Origin: Gentiana macrophylla
Lineage: Eukaryota > Streptophyta > Magnoliopsida > Gentianales > Gentianaceae
DNA: 64,000 bases
Reading direction: 5' to 3'
Assembly: GCA_026214975.1 (NCBI GenBank)
Contig: CM047806.1
Location: forward strand, 82,383,599-82,447,598
Of the stretch, positions 11,401-22,714 are shown piece by piece (position 1 is the first letter of the stretch; each line of letters begins with the position of its first letter). Made by a program: the position numbers and the translations under genes. The notes below the pieces were generated by a model. That model worked only from the letters and a program-made list of their open reading frames with translations, searched no databases and had not been told where the DNA came from.

Positions 11401-14400
11401 TTCAGCAGTCAAGTCGGTGTTTTCCTGGGCTTCGGCGGAGGAATTAAACTCTGGAGATGACCAACTTTTAGTCGTTACCAATTGTGCTTATCATCACTCT
11501 TTCAAGTATATTGTCATATCCTTTTTTCTTCAATAATCTTTACTTAATGGAACTATTGTAACGACAAAGGATTTCCGTGTAGACACATCACATAGTGCGA
11601 ATAAGGCTCGTGTATTTTTGTTGTTGTTGTTTACTCTATGGGAGGAATATAATGATGATACTGTCGATTGTCTTACAATGAAAACTTGGGTGATCTGCTG
11701 TTTTTACTTTGTTGCAGGCGAATATCAATGTCCGTGCTATAGCTCAAGGATGCTCTGAGTATAATATTACTGTAGTTCTCAGGCGTGAAGACTGTATAAG
11801 GGCTCTCATGAGCAGTGCACTCAAGATTTTATCTGTCAAGAACTACAATAGCAATGGGAATTATTGGACCTGGGCTTATTGGTTCTACTTTACTAGATCA
11901 GCTCAGGGACCAGGTATATTATAAGTGTTTCAATATTGTAAATTTTCATTTTCCTTTGATCTTACATTTCTGGTTCATAGTAGTGTTTATAAATAGTCAC
12001 TTTAAACTTCTGTGACTTTGTTTTACCCATGCAAATTTCTTGCCAAGTTAGTACTTTGCTTGTTGACTCTGTTAATTTTGTGCAACCTGCTTTTTTTTTT
12101 AGCGCAATTAATCGTCTTATACTAGTATTATAGGATTTCATTTTTTTGTCTTTCTGTTTTCTTACACTCGCACTAAAGTTTGTTCTTGGACTCTTGCTGA
12201 CAGTTTAATACATTATTGTGATTTTGCACTCCCTAAATAACATCCCTCTCAAGGGTCTTGTCCTTCTGCAAGACCTTGGGCCTTGTTTGGTTTCGGGTGG
12301 GGTTGAGGTTGAGGTTGAGGTTGAATGGATTCAGGAGAGAGAAAATAAAATAAAGTAAACTAATAATTATAAAGTTGCAATCTTGTATTGAAATTTGTGT
12401 AGATATAGAAATGATTGGTGAGAGAAATTTTACTGAAGTATTATATTGATAAAGTAATGGTTAAATAGTGTAGTGGATGAATAAAGTGAATTGATTAATA
12501 TTATTTTATTTATTGATGGTGAAATGATTGATAGGAGAAGTTATAATAAAATAATAAAATTAATAAAAAAAATAGTGGATTGAATAAAATATTGAGTTGG
12601 ATCCAATCCCACCCGAAACCAAACAAGGCCCTCATGACCTAGCGGACTCAGCTTGAACACACCACAAAGTTGAATCATCGTTTTAGTGCTATCCAGAATC
12701 TTCAGCTGATCAAGAACATCGTAGAAAGGAATGTACAATATATTTATCCATCTATCTATATATCTTTCTCTCGCTCTGGTGGCTCCAAGTTGAGCCCGTA
12801 CGGGGCAGCCGACCTTCTAAAAAAAATTAATAATAGGTATTTTTTTGTTTGTATATTAATATATACATGAAATTGACCTGCTAATTTTTATTTGTTGACC
12901 AACTATTTTTATAATTTGACCCATTATTTTTATGGATTGACCCATAATGAGTTATTTAAAAGTGAATGTACAAGCCTAAGTTTATATAAGACAAAATGTG
13001 ACAATTCTGACCCGTATCATAGAATTCTGGTGCCGCCCATATGTATGTATGTATGTATAGATACATATTATATATATATGTGTGTGTGTGTGTGTGTGAA
13101 AGGATAGTAAACTTTATCAAAATCCTACCTTCTCAACCACTTGTCTGAACAGAATATTCAGAAAGATTAGAGCAATAGCAAGATTCATACAATTCAGCGT
13201 CTTTGCATTTATGCATTCATCACTCAGGCTGGCTGCATTCATAATGGGGCTTGCATTCTGGGGTTGTATAACATAATTCGTCTACTTTTACCCTCACCTA
13301 GACAGAGTGTCGAAAGAAAAGGAAAATAAAAGGATAGGAGAGGCAACCAAACCCACATAACATTTAATGAGATTAATAGACCAAATCTAGCTGGTAAAAA
13401 ATGCTTCTCTGGAACCTTTCAGGCCTAGAGAAACGGTGTTTATTAACTACTAATTTTTGTTTATGCATACATGTTCATCAAAATATCTACTATTTGCTGA
13501 TGGCAGGCAGCAATTCTGAAAGAAAAGTTTAACATTGACTTGCGTGTTACGGGTATCACTGGATCAAGGACAATGCTTTTAAATGAAAAGTAAGTACCAA
13601 GTAGTGAGGTTCTTTTTACTTTTTAATTTTTTATAATGATATTTTGGTAACCCTTTTATGGAAATCAGTTCATTATTTGGAAATAATGGATGAGAAACTT
13701 TACGAGGTGTATTCATATCATAGTTTCTATTTTCGCACTTGAAATGGTCTCTGCCTCTTTCTGGTGTTTTCATGACTGTGATAACACAATGAATATGTGA
13801 TGTATGGTCCATTTGAGCCTGTATTCAACTTGACCTCCCACTGATAGCAATTTTGTGAAATATTCATAGTGTACTCATTTTTGAATCCTTTCTATAGCTG
13901 GACTTTCAAATTCTTCCTCACCCCCAAATGGTTACTAGTTCAGAGTTTTAGGTAACTCAACACCATGAAGAGATGCACTCTTTAATCCATTAAAATTACT
14001 GTAAAAAAATATAGCATATCATCTGACAGTTTAGTATCATTCATGTACAACATAGAACAATTTGTACAATTTTCAATGCATTTGTCTTTGCGGTTATTTT
14101 CCTTTTCTGACCGCTGCATGACACATTTAACTTTGCTGGTGCTAGGGGTATTGACTTGTCCAGATGGAGGGAACTTCAAAAAGAGGAAGGGGAAAAGGCT
14201 GACATTGCGAAGTTTGTACATAGCGTTCATGGGAATCACTTAATTCCAAACACTGCTTTGGTAGATTGCACAGCTGACTCCGTTGTGGCTAGTCATTACT
14301 ATGATTGGTTGCGTAGGGGAATACATGTTATCACACCAAACAAGAAGGCGAATTCAGGACCACTTGAGCAGGTACTTATGATAAGATAAACTTGATTCTT

Positions 14401-17400
14401 GTGCAAATAGTCTTTCAAATGATCATGACTTTTTTGCCCTTCTAAGCCCTGTCTCGTCATTGAATTTCATTTTTAAATATATATCAGATTGTTGGACTTG
14501 ATGAGAATCATTTGTGACCTTCCTTGACAGTATTTGAAACTAAGAGCCCTTCAACGGCAATCTTATACACATTACTTCTATGAAGCAACTGTGGGTGCTG
14601 GTCTGCCAATCATCAGTACTTTACAGGGTCTCCTTGAAACTGGGGATAAGATATTACGGATCGAAGGCATTTTTAGGTAATGCTTGGCATCTCTGATATG
14701 CAATTTTGGCCATGTTAGTTTCAGATTATTACTCATTTTTTTCTTCTTCAGATCATTACTCGTTTTATGAATTATGAACATAAAAGAAATAGCTCTGTAT
14801 TGTATGTTGATAACTTGAGGGGATCAATGTGTTTCCATTCAAAGATGGAGAGATGGTATGGTAGAAGAGGCTGCTGTCTATTTATACGTGTTTGTTGGGT
14901 GAGTGGTCAAGCTAGCTTTGTTTTTGTTAGAATAAAGGAAAAAACTGGAAGAATATTTTTTTGGTTTCTGAATGAATTACAAGTGGAGGCAGGTCACATA
15001 TAAATAGCTCCTAGATTGAGAATCTTTCCTATTACAACTCCTTGATTTCAGGGATCTAAATCATACCAGAAAGGAAACTAAATAAACAGAATAAAAACAG
15101 CCTACACGCCTCAATAATTTACTGTAAATCTTAAAAGACAGAAACACCCTTATTTCTCACCCCCCCCTCCCTCTCCCCTCAAGTTGAGCATAGATGTTGA
15201 TCATGCCCAACTTGCTTGTTAAGTCTTAAAGTTCTGTTTCATTAAGGCCTTTGTGAATCCATCTGCAGCCTGTTGAGCTGATGGCATAATTGGTATACAT
15301 ATGAGTCCTCCTTCCAGCTTTTCCTTGTTGGACAGGATCATTGGCAATGGTAATTGCTGATTTATTGTCACAAAATAACTTTAGGGGTAACCCTAGTTTC
15401 AGATTTAGGTCCTCCAGTACTCTCTTTATCCCAATTCCTCACAAATTCGCAGTGCCATTGCCCTGAACTCTACTTATGCTGTACTTGCTACAACTGGCTG
15501 TTTTTTGCTCCTTCGGGTCTCAATATTCCCCCAGGCCCCAGTCAAAGGTGCAATACCCTGTTGTTGATCTGATGTCCTTGGATCCAGCCCAGTCTGCATC
15601 TGTTAGCACCTCAATGTTCCTTTTCTTACTCGTCTTGAACAGCAAACCAACCCCAACAGTCCCCTTGAGGTACCTCAGAATTCTCATTACTGCCTGATGG
15701 TGAGACTACCTGGGTGAATGCATGAATTAGCTGACAACTCCTACAACATATGAGATATTTGTCCTTGTATGTGCCAAGTAGAACAACTTCCCAACCACTC
15801 TCTGATAATGCTCTTTATCTACTTTTTCTTCATTTTCAGAGTTTGTCGGTTTCAAATTAAACTCCATGGGGGTACTAGCAGGTTGGCAACCAATCATGCA
15901 TGTCTCCTTCAGGAGATCCGGCACATTACATTTTTCCTCTGGGACACTACCATGCCCTTTACTGATCTTGCTACTTCCATTCCTGGGAAATACTTCAACC
16001 CTTCCTAGGTCCTTAATCTCAAATTCCCCTCTTAGTTGATTCTTCAACAGTTGAATCCCAGACACATCATCATCTCATGTCAGGATGATGTCATCGACAT
16101 ACACTACTAAAATAACCATCTTCCTATTTGGAGCCCCTTTTTACAAAGAGTGTGTGATCAGAATGACCTTGTTTGGACCCAATCTTCAACAGGAACCGCC
16201 TGAATCTGTCAAACCAAGCACAAGGACTTTGTTTAACTTTAAGTCCATACAATGACTTCTTCAACCTGCATACGCTCTTTGAGTCTGTGCGAGTCAGTCT
16301 GGGGGTAAACTCATGAATACCTCCTCCTTTAGGTTACCATGAAGGAAGACATTCTTCACTTCCAGTTGGTAAAGTGGCCATTCTAGATTGACTGCCACAG
16401 AGAAGACAATTCTCAATGTGTTGAGTTTGGCCATTGGTGAAAATGTCTCAGCGTAGTCAACCCCATTGGTTTGACTATAGCCTTTAGCCACTAGCCTTGC
16501 CTTATATGTTTCCACTTCTCCATATGATCTGTACTTAATGGTGAACACCCATTTAAGACCTACTGGCTTCTTTCCAGGTGGTAGATCAACAACTTCCCAA
16601 GTGTCATTCTTTTCCAGAGCTTTGATTTCCTCCTGAACTGCCCTCCATTCAGGCACAACCATAGATTCTTGAATGTTCTTAGGAATGGTGTGTTTAGAGA
16701 CACTGGTTAGGAGGCCTTGTGGGAAATAGACACGTTTCTGTAGGATAGGTAATTTCGAACTAGGTACCTGGGGTTTTTAGTGCATTGTCTAATAGGTTTT
16801 TTGATTGCTAAGCGGAACATCAAGAAGAAGTTCCCCACTTTTGCTTTTAATAGGAGTGGCATTTTGTGTAGGATTGGAATCAGTGTTTTATGTTTGCTCG
16901 GGAGGACTGCTAGACTCTCCCCTGTTGTCTGTTTGTTCAGGTGAATTTGGTTCAGATTCTTGCAATGCCTGTGTGCCACTACCTCTATTCATCTTGGAGT
17001 TGGGATACTTTCTGAAGTAGGTTTTCCCTTGGAAATCAAGTACAACATTAGGAGTTCTGGGGTTTGATTCCCCAGAATCTTGTTCATCATTATGTCCAAT
17101 TGTTAGGTCATTGGGAGGTGGCATGCTAGACACATCAACTCCATCACTATTGTTCTCACTCAAGTAGATGTCTATTTTTTCTCTCAGCCACACCATTTTG
17201 TTGTGGTGTGTTGACACGAGTTTCGGTGGCAGATTCCTTTTGTTGAGAATAAACCTTGTAAAATGTCTTTGTAGTACTCAGTTCCATTATCTGTCCTTAA
17301 AATTTCAAGTTGGGTATGAAACTGAGTACTTATCATGTTACAAAACTGAATAAAGGCACTTTTGACCTCTGATTTTTCCTTTAGTAGGTATACCTAGATT

Positions 17401-20400
17401 AAACGTGTGTGGTCATCTATAAAGGACACAAAACATCTCTTTCCATTCACAGTGTTATTTCTTGAGGGACCCCAAACATCACTATGAATGAGAGTGAATG
17501 GTTTAGTGGGTTTATAGGGTTGAGGAGCATTAGTGTTACGTTTGTGCTTATTAGATAATTCACATACTTCACATTGAAAATAAGACTCCTTTTTATTAAT
17601 AAAGAGTTTTGGAAACAATTTCTGCAAATACCCAAAATTGGGGTGACCTAGCCTAGCATGCCAAATCATGGCTTCATTATTGGACACAATTGAAGAGCGG
17701 TAACATTTAACTCTAGGGTCATCCTCAGTTCTGATTATATAACTCTAGGGTAACATTTAACTCTAGGGTAACATTTAACTCTAGGGTGACCTTGTAAAAT
17801 GTCTTTGTAGTACTCAGTTCCATTATCTGTCCTTAAAATTTCAAGTTGGGTATGAAACTGAGTACTTATCATGTTACAAAACTGAATAAAGGCACTTTTG
17901 ACCTCTGATTTTTCCTTTAGTAGGTATACCTAGATTAAACGTGTGTGGTCATCTATAAAGGACACAAAACATCTCTTTCCATTCACAGTTTTATTTCTTG
18001 AGGGACCCCAAACATCACTATGAATGAGAGTGAATGGTTTAGTGGGTTTATAGGGTTGAGGAGCATTAGTGTTACGTTTGTGCTTATTAGATAATTCACA
18101 TACTTCACATTGAAAATAAGACTCCTTTTTATTAATAAAGAGTTTTGGAAACAATTTCTGCAAATACCCAAAATTGGGGTGACCTAGCCTAGCATGCCAA
18201 ATCATGGCTTCATTATTGGACATAATTGAAGAGCGGTAACATTTAACTCTAGGGTCATCCTCAGTTCTGATTATATCTTCTTCCAGGATGTAGAGGTCAT
18301 CTTGTACTTTAGCATTGCCATTCTCCTCCCCCAAATTCACTTCCTGAGACTTACAATCAGTAGGGGAGAATATTAGGTTACAATTAGTCTTTAATACCAA
18401 CTTACAAACAGACATAAGGTTACAAGATAATTTAGGCACATGAAGTACTCCATGGAGGGTAAGAGATGGTGAGATAGGGACAGATCCCTTCCCAGCTATT
18501 GCTGCATAAAATCCCTCAACTATTTTCACCGTCTAATTCTCTCACATGGAATAGGACTGAAATTTTTTAGAAGAGTAGATCATATGGTATGTGTCACCTG
18601 AATCAATAATTCCGTGTGTTCCATACTTGGGATTTCTGGCAGAAAAAGCAAAGGTGTTACCTGAGTCTGCAAGGATACATTTAGGAGCTGTGTGACTGGT
18701 AATGAGTTGGCTAAGTTGCTCCAGTTGTTCCTTTGTGGATGACAGGGGTCTACGAGCTTTCTGATCTGGTTCTGATGACACTTGATTTGCCCTGCTTATC
18801 TCTCCTCCAGTTGTACCACCTTACCCTCTAGGTTTCCAGTTTGATGGTTTCCCATGAATTCCCTAACAATTGTCCCTGGTGTGGCCCTGTTTTTTGCATT
18901 GATCACACCAGAGTTTCTGTTTCCTGTTTGTCAACTTTGGCAGTGACTAAAGCTGAAGTTTCCACTATTGATTCTGAATTCCTGGTCATCACCTTCCTTC
19001 TGGATTCCTCTCTTCTCACCTCAGAAAATAGTTCTCTGAGAGATGGTAAGGGTGATCTTCTCAAAATCCTTCCCCTCACCTCATCCATGTTCTAATTCAG
19101 GCGTGCTAATAATGAATATACCTTTTCATTTTCCTCCCTATTTTTGAACCTGGTGCTATCTGCTGAGCATTCCCAGCTGACTTCATGGCAGATGTCTAGC
19201 TCCTGCCAAAACCTGACAATTTCATTATAATAGGTGGTTACATCCCTGATTTCCTGCTTGAGATTCCAGAGTCTGGTCTTCATGTCATATATCTGTGAGG
19301 AGTTTTCTAAGTCTGAATACATCTCCCTTGCAGCTTCCCAAATATCCTTTACTGTAGGGAGGAACATGTGGGGTATGGCAATAGTTGGCTCCATTGAATT
19401 AATGAGCCAGGCCATTGTTAGGTAAATTTCTGATTTCCAGGACCGGAGTTTGGGGTCATTCAGTCCTGGCATTTTTCTTTCACATGTGAGAAATCCAAGT
19501 TTCCCTCTGCCGTCAATGGTAAGTTTGATTGTCTGGGACCATTCTAGATAGTTGGTCCCATTTAGTTTCCTTGAAACGAGGAGAACAGAAGAAGTGCTTA
19601 CTGGAGTACCATCTCCGTTCGCAGATCCTGTACTTGCAGAGTTTTGAGTAGATGATGTACTACTCAACTCCCCTGTCATGGTGGTGCGATAGTTCTTGAT
19701 TTGTTTAAGATCTGATCTAGGATTTTTCAAGGAACCCTAGCTCTGATACCATGTTAGAATAAAGGAAAAAACTGGAAGAATATTTTATTGATTTCTGAAT
19801 GAAATACAAGTGTAGGCAGGCCACATATAAATAGCTCCTAGACTGAGAATCCTTCCTATTAAAACTCCTTGCTTTCAGGGATCAAAATCATACCAGGAAG
19901 GAAACTAAATAAACAGAATAAAAACAGCCTACACGCCTGAATATTTTACTGCAACCGTAAACATAATTAATATATCACAAAAGACAGAAACACCCTTATT
20001 TCTCACAGTTTTCCTGTAGCAGCAGTTTGATCTCTTCTTATATTGTTAATGGACATCCATATTGTGGGCCACGGAAACCAGAAAGGGCAAATGCCTTTTG
20101 CTTTCTTCTGGTTTGAGATATGTTGGGAGGACCTCCTTGTTGCGAAATGTTGGTATAACTTTACCCATGTGGTTTCACAGACTTACTTGTGGTTACCGGC
20201 AAAAATTAACCTTTTGTGTGAAACCATAGGGGGGCGTAAAATGTACAATATTTCACCATATTTAACCCTTTCTGAGAAATCGTAATACAATATTAAACTG
20301 GAAAACACAATTACATCTTTCTGTGAAACCACAAGGGTAAAGTATGCAATGTTTTGCGATATGGAGGTCCTCTTAACATATGCCAAACAGATGGTGTAAT

Positions 20401-22150
20401 ACCCCAAACAAAAAACATGCGAGTCATTGTGGAAAAGTACAAAGCTCGAGAGTTGTGGTAGAATCTGGTAAATTTTTTGATGTTTATAGATAAAACTATT
20501 GACTAAGACACGGCTTGTGATATCGAGAAAGGACTTGTAAATGAATAACTCACTTTGTGGTTGGGGATTTGTTATCAAGAACTCGAACTCGAATGATTGG
20601 TGATTTAGAGTTGCTCATGCTAATATAAGGACAAATAAGGGGAAAATGGTGCACTTCAATGTTTTCAATATGCAGAGAATAAGAACCTACTATGATTATT
20701 CACCTGCGTTCGTTCCTTGTTTTGCAAATGCAGTGGAACTTTGAGTTACATATTCAACAACTTCATAGGTGCACGAGCTTTCAGTGAGGTTGTGAAGGAA
20801 GCAAAAGCAGCAGGCTATACAGAGCCAGACCCTAGAGATGATTTATCAGGAACAGATGTGGCTAGAAAGGTACTTATAATGTGATACATTTCCCCTTAAA
20901 AGCTGGGCCCGAATTGGGGTTTGACCTTTCATTAATGTTCTTGCCGGGACCTTATTTTGTATTTAACCTTATGAATACTAGTTAAAAATTATCAGGATAG
21001 CTCTCTCTTTGCATGCTTATCATGTTTATTTCACATATACTTGGTGATATGAAATTTGGATTGCTTACCAACATTCACTTTACACCTGTGTAGTCTGCGT
21101 TCTTTCCACTTCTCAATTTATTTTCGGCCAAAGGCAGCTTCTCAATTGTAGCTGTGTGCATCCCTGTGATAACTTTATTTTGCTGATCACTTCTGAAATA
21201 ACTTATTACAGGTGATAATTCTTGCTAGAGAATCCAGACTCAAGTTGGAACTCTCGGATATTCCTGTTCAGAGTCTTGTACCAGAACCTCTAAGAGTAAG
21301 AGTTCCTATTTTCTGCTGTCATGGCCCTGCAGAAAAATTATCACAATTTTCTCACTGATAGTAGTTCGTGTCATTTTTATTTTTTTTTTGTGTCGGGGCT
21401 GTTCTTTTTCAGGCTTGTGCTTCTGGTGAGGAGTTTATGCAAGAGCTTCCACAATATGATGAAGAATGGGCCAAGCGTAAACAAGAAGCTGAAGAATCTG
21501 GGGAAGTGAGTATATCTGTTAAAACTTTACATGCATAGGGTACTTGACCAACCACCACCCTTAGAGCACTTAACTTTGTGTCCTTGAAACAAGATATATT
21601 TTTGTAAAAATAGAGATTCAAAACTTGCAGTCCCACCAGAAACCATCTGAACCATAATCTCCTTCTGGATCTCTATGATGCATAATCTTTTGATTCTACA
21701 TCCGCTTGTAGCGCACAAACTACAAAAAAAAAAAAAACCAAATCTATATTCAAATTGTATGTTGTAGAGATTCTATTGAATGGAGTCAATTGGTGTTTAA
21801 GTCTTTAAAAATCTGACTGATGTGTAGATTGATGAATTGTTTTGCTCGTGTTTTACTTGCTTCATCAAATAAACTTGCCTAATGGTTTTTGGTTATTTTT
21901 GAAGGTTCTGCGATATGTTGGGGTAGTGGATGTGGTAAACAAAAAAGGAACCGTTGAGTTGAGAAGATATAAGAAAGACCATCCCTTTGCACAGTTGTCT
22001 GGATCTGATAACATAATTGCATTCACAACTGAACGGTATAAGAAGCAGCCACTAATAGTCCGTGGCCCTGGTGCTGGAGCAGAAGTGACAGCAGCTGGTG
22101 TATTCAGTGACATACTGCGACTAGCTTCATACCTTGGCGCGCCATCTTAA
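5444..22150 (+). CDS. AK-HSDH: Bifunctional aspartate kinase-homoserine dehydrogenase, frameshifted in exon 11
   Basis: It catalyses the first and third steps of the aspartate pathway to threonine, methionine and isoleucine, in plastids. Exons read: 5444-5610, 5955-6022, 6151-6525, 7542-7630, 7714-8017, 8176-8228, 8316-8530, 8607-8694, 8826-8939, 10888-10986, 11718-11913, 13507-13589, 14146-14371, 14531-14676, 20734-20869, 21212-21295, 21413-21505, 21905-22150. All junctions are GT-AG and phases agree; the total is about 926 residues, normal for plants. Residues 1 to about 85 are Ser/Arg-rich, fitting a transit peptide. The kinase motif KFGGTCVGSSERI lies near residue 101, regulatory ACT-type sequence spans about 360-550, the dinucleotide motif GIIGPGLIG is near 571, and NKKANSG and GTDVARK mark the dehydrogenase. 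One extra base at 11809 shifts the frame between the two enzymes. The start was chosen at the Met where family similarity and transit-like sequence begin; an in-frame Met 63 codons upstream seems to be UTR. Confidence 0.93.
9162..9194 (+). repeat. Poly(C)-poly(T) tract in intron 9
   Basis: Nineteen C are followed directly by fourteen T. The length of such homopolymers is often uncertain in assemblies. It lies in the 1.9-kb intron 9 (8940-10887). Confidence 0.9.
10571..10856. repeat. Direct duplication of about 126 bp in intron 9
   Basis: 10571-10696 and 10731-10856 are nearly identical (only a few mismatches), with a 160-bp period. The shared core includes CACCGTCATAGCAGTTTGTT. It is probably a recent local duplication. 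The preceding part of the intron (about 10130-10390) resembles retrotransposon LTR debris (TGTTGG... and ...CCCAACA words), but no target duplication was found. Confidence 0.85.
11808..11811 (+). other. Single-base insertion breaking the AK-HSDH frame
   Basis: Exon 11 runs in frame through REDCIRAL, then four bases (ATGA) stand where one Arg codon (AGA) is expected before GCA GTG. Downstream, AVHSRFYLSRTTIAMG continues only in the next frame, and that frame has TGA at 11809-11811. The exon is 196 bases instead of 195, while all flanking exons are phase-consistent. The simplest reading is one inserted T at 11809. It could be a real mutation or a sequencing error. Confidence 0.85.
12278..12631. 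mobile_element. MITE with 24-bp perfect terminal inverted repeats (intron 11)
   Basis: The left end starts GGGCCTTGTTTGGTTTCGGG and the right end is its exact inverse for 24 bases. The inside is AT-rich, non-coding and 354 bp long overall, and includes a short GAGGTT hexamer run next to the left end. GGGCCTTGTTTGG ends are common in plant MITEs. I could not find a clean target duplication, so the superfamily (PIF/Harbinger or hAT) stays open. Confidence 0.8.
13041..13098. repeat. Compound microsatellite in intron 11
   Basis: Runs of (ATGT)n, (AT)n and (TG)n follow one another directly, ending with about nine TG pairs. Confidence 0.9.
14925..15160 (-). repeat. Copia 3' LTR
   Basis: It aligns with 19752-20007 apart from scattered substitutions and a gap of about 20 bp near its right end. 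The last base of the usual CACA terminus is changed to CACC next to the C-rich tract. Confidence 0.9.
15162..17217 (-). pseudogene. Copia reverse transcriptase and RNase H, broken
   Basis: 17217-16888 is the Ser/Pro-rich linker (ends of integrase region). 16662-16294 is the start of RT with KNDTWEVVDLPPGKKPVGLKW and YSQTNGVDYAETFSP. The catalytic YVDDIIL can be read on the minus strand at about 16110-16075, in a different frame and directly followed by a stop. 16065-15727 continues with FEIKDLG and the connection YQRVVGKLFYLAHTRTNISY. RNase H remains are spread over 15700-15200 without a long frame. Confidence 0.85.
17253..18276. repeat. 488-bp tandem duplication inside the copia integrase
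   Basis: 17253-17740 and 17789-18276 are almost identical with a constant 536-bp offset. The 48 bp between them is a short repeat of TAACATTTAACTCTAGGG, a word that also occurs once at the end of each unit. This suggests duplication by slippage or unequal exchange at that word after the element inserted, since the element is already frame-broken. Confidence 0.95.
17253..18781 (-). pseudogene. Copia protease and integrase N-terminal part, partly duplicated
   Basis: 18781-18542 carries the protease site as IIDSGDTYHM (family consensus DSGATDHM), with one residue of the usual site changed. 18529-17930 carries the pre-integrase region MIWHARLGHPNFGYLQKLF, the zinc-finger cysteines in FQCEVCELSNKHKR, and the start of the integrase core, LIHSDVWGP and SFIDDHTRLI. 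The same block recurs at 17687-17394 because of a 488-bp duplication, so the integrase is interrupted and the rest of its core is missing or scrambled. Confidence 0.85.
18903..19730 (-). pseudogene. Copia gag, broken
   Basis: Two minus-strand frames (19730-19092, 19088-18903) cover a gag of the plant copia type. The first has the characteristic LNGTNYLEWSQTIKLTI segment, then a long helical part with KDIWEAAREMYSDLENSSQI and the tail YYNEIVRFWQELDI. The second frame, with VYSLLARLN just before it and MDEVRGRILRRSPLPSLREL after, is the normal continuation, so one stop or shift near 19090 separates them. A Cys-rich knuckle should follow near 18850-18900 but is degraded. Confidence 0.8.
19752..20007 (-). 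repeat. Copia 5' LTR
   Basis: It ends in TCTCACA before the GTTTT target duplication and starts directly after the tRNA-Met primer site. It is slightly longer than its partner LTR. Confidence 0.9.
20117..20382. mobile_element. Foldback MITE-like inverted repeat (intron 14)
   Basis: Arms at about 20117-20183 and 20316-20382 are inverse copies of about 65 bp with several mismatches; both contain GAGGTCCTC-type and ACCACA/GGTTTCACAG words. The centre is AT-rich and non-coding. It lies right of the copia element, in the same intron. No target duplication was recognised, so the superfamily is unknown. Confidence 0.65.
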
Positions 22151-22545
22151 TTCACAAAAAACGGTAGTCAGTTTTTCGTCATCTCAAGGCTCAATAATCT
22201 GCCCCGTCTATCTCATACGTGTGTGTGTGTGTGTTGTGGTATTTATGCTATATTATTATTGTAGCGGGAATTTTTGTAGCAAAGTAGCCTTTCCTGCTAT
22301 ATTGCTAAGCTGGCCGTAAAAGTAGGTTAGGCGATGTTTATGGTGTGAATTTAAACCCAGGCAGGGTTTATGTTAGCTTAGCCTGTGGCATGTATTTTAG
22401 ATGATTATATCTTAGGATATAAATGATTAATTAATTAATGTTATAGAGAATGTTTCTCTGTTGGGATTTCAAAGGGTATTGTTTTGAATTAGCAGGTGTA
22501 GGTCCTTTTGTGCTGCTTATGTTTTTTTTAATCAATAAATGGGTA
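22151..22545 (+). terminator. AK-HSDH 3' UTR with candidate poly(A) signal
   Basis: The stop codon TAA ends at 22150. A (GT)n run lies at about 22218-22234, and AATCAATAAATGG near 22530 offers the best AATAAA-type poly(A) signal. The true cleavage site cannot be seen from sequence. Confidence 0.45.
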
Positions 22546-22669
22546 GTCGGTGTACTTCAATTATGGTTTGGCATTTTAGCTTGGTCCCGTTTCTTTTAGT
22601 ATCTTTAGCTTGGTCCCCAAACTCATTCCCCGAAGTAGATCCAGCTCATCTTTTTTTTCTTTTCTTTTT

Positions 22670-22672
<3 letters not shown>

Positions 22673-22711
<39 letters not shown>
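22673..22711. repeat. (AT)n microsatellite
   Basis: About nineteen uninterrupted AT/TA pairs, bounded by ATT and ATTATC. Confidence 0.95.

Positions 22712-22714
<3 letters not shown>

Larger units (their letters stand above)
14925..20007 (-). mobile_element. Ty1/copia LTR retrotransposon in AK-HSDH intron 14
   Basis: The 5.1-kb element lies antisense to the host gene. LTRs are 14925-15160 (3' LTR on its own strand) and 19752-20007 (5' LTR), about 236 and 256 bp, each starting TGTTAGAATAAAGG on the plus strand. It is flanked by a GTTTT target duplication (14920-14924, 20008-20012). The primer site at 19740-19751 is a perfect TGGTATCAGAGC (initiator-Met tRNA) on the minus strand and abuts the 5' LTR; a purine-rich tract (plus strand C/T, 15161-15180) abuts the 3' LTR. 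Domain order gag, protease, integrase, RT, RNase H defines copia. The frames are broken, so it cannot act alone. Removing it leaves an intron of about 1 kb. Confidence 0.95.

Noticed and set aside
11780..11813. Mini-intron removing the frameshift (GTATAAGG... to CAG)
   Set aside because: It would be about 22 nt, far below the minimum length of plant introns, and it would remove conserved residues.
15769..17353. Plus-strand frames inside the copia element
   Set aside because: They mirror the minus-strand RT and integrase genes and have no similarity of their own.
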